Notes under the pieces: generated by a model
What the model was told of the DNA's origin: nothing
Databases searched by the model: none
The model's input: only the letters and a program-made list of their open reading frames with translations
Translations under genes and position numbers: made by a program
Shown here: positions 63,928 to 64,000 of the stretch, piece after piece
Layout of the letters: each line of letters opens with the position of its first letter
Numbering within the stretch: the first letter of the stretch is position 1
Source: Methylosinus sporium
Lineage (GTDB): Bacteria > Pseudomonadota > Alphaproteobacteria > Rhizobiales > Beijerinckiaceae
DNA length: 64,000 nucleotides
Assembly (NCBI RefSeq): GCF_003113265.1
Contig: NZ_PUIV01000014.1
Span: 21,570 to 85,569, forward strand
Direction of reading: 5' to 3'

Positions 63928-64000
63928 TCACCCCGCGCTTTGCGGCCTGTAGGTGAGTTGCGGATTCCGCCAGTCGATCCCCTCGAGCATATAGGCCATC
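63928..64000 (-). CDS. tnpB: IS66 family TnpB, C-terminal end only
   Basis: The last 23 codons of the accessory protein Tnp[18 protein letters not shown] then RPQSAG and TGA at 63928-63930. The LEGIDWR segment is the usual TnpB ending. The remainder lies outside the window. 67 bases separate it from tnpC. Confidence 0.85.
   Translation of the reverse strand, partial: MAYMLEGIDWRNPQLTYRPQSAG

Larger units (their letters stand above)
61970..64000 (-). mobile_element. IS66-family insertion sequence, right end outside window
   Basis: From the left terminus GTAAGCATCCGG at 61970 the element contains, on the - strand, a frameshifted passenger ORF, tnpC (DDE transposase) and the end of tnpB; tnpA and the other terminal repeat lie beyond 64000. 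IS66 elements end in GTAAGC and duplicate 8 bases; the duplication cannot be checked because only one end is visible. It interrupts the AAA ATPase gene. Confidence 0.87.

Overview
This window is a high-GC chromosomal stretch of an alphaproteobacterium, most likely of the order Hyphomicrobiales. The evidence is conserved alphaproteobacterial gene order (nuoN-birA-rnj-mce-DUF1467; DUF2948-hisD-UPF0262-LMW phosphatase; cpoB-tilS-ftsH with glmM nearby; fdxA-carD), a direct-repeat LexA box of the GTTC-N7-GTTC type before ssb, an HWE-kinase bacteriophytochrome, and several Omp25-like small barrels. A Methylosinus/Methylocystis-like methanotroph would fit the overall look, but no methane-oxidation gene is present, so genus is not established.

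Layout. 1-5.7 kb: end of the NADH dehydrogenase operon (nuoN), biotin ligase, RNase J, methylmalonyl-CoA epimerase, a DUF1467 membrane protein, tRNA-Lys, the decayed tail of an amino-acid permease and an SOS-controlled ssb. 5.8-13.7 kb: a sulfide/persulfide locus. A peroxiredoxin, an ArsR-family repressor and a YgiQ radical-SAM protein run leftward. A persulfide dioxygenase-like hydrolase, two YeeE/YedE half-transporters, a DUF2892 protein, a DUF442-SQR fusion and a TauE/SafE exporter run rightward. The two arms share a perfect AT-rich palindrome. 13.8-20.3 kb: a small unknown gene, an atypical FolD, a Rieske ferredoxin, an SRPBCC protein, an unknown helical protein and a bacteriophytochrome-heme oxygenase pair.

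20.4-42.5 kb: periplasmic cyclase, aquaporin, amidase, HxlR/MAPEG divergent pair, the hisD cluster, xseA, an outer-membrane barrel, glmM, an arsC-ynfA pair set between glmM and ftsH, tilS, cpoB, a thermonuclease-like protein, an M48 lipoprotein protease, an RpoH-type sigma factor behind a strongly structured leader, a CarD regulator with a very long histone-H1-like N-terminal tail, and ferredoxin FdxA. 42.6-54.4 kb: RMD1-family protein, MFS transporter, miaA/serB, a cytochrome b561-DUF3611-like fusion, the hflK-hflC-degP membrane quality-control operon, a FecR-barrel fusion, tRNA-Ser and an Omp25-like porin.

54.7-64 kb: two glycosyltransferases, a P3A-type proton ATPase paired with PPK2, an AAA ATPase gene cut by an IS66-family element, and the element itself (tnpC, end of tnpB, and a frameshifted passenger ORF), which runs off the right edge.

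Most of the window is ordinary core genome. The parts that most deserve attention are the sulfur locus with its non-canonical cysteine sensor, the CarD with a histone-like tail, the structured leader and shared TTCGATCGAA palindrome before the heat-shock-type genes, the FolD lacking its usual active-site segment, and the IS66 insertion with its passenger ORF.
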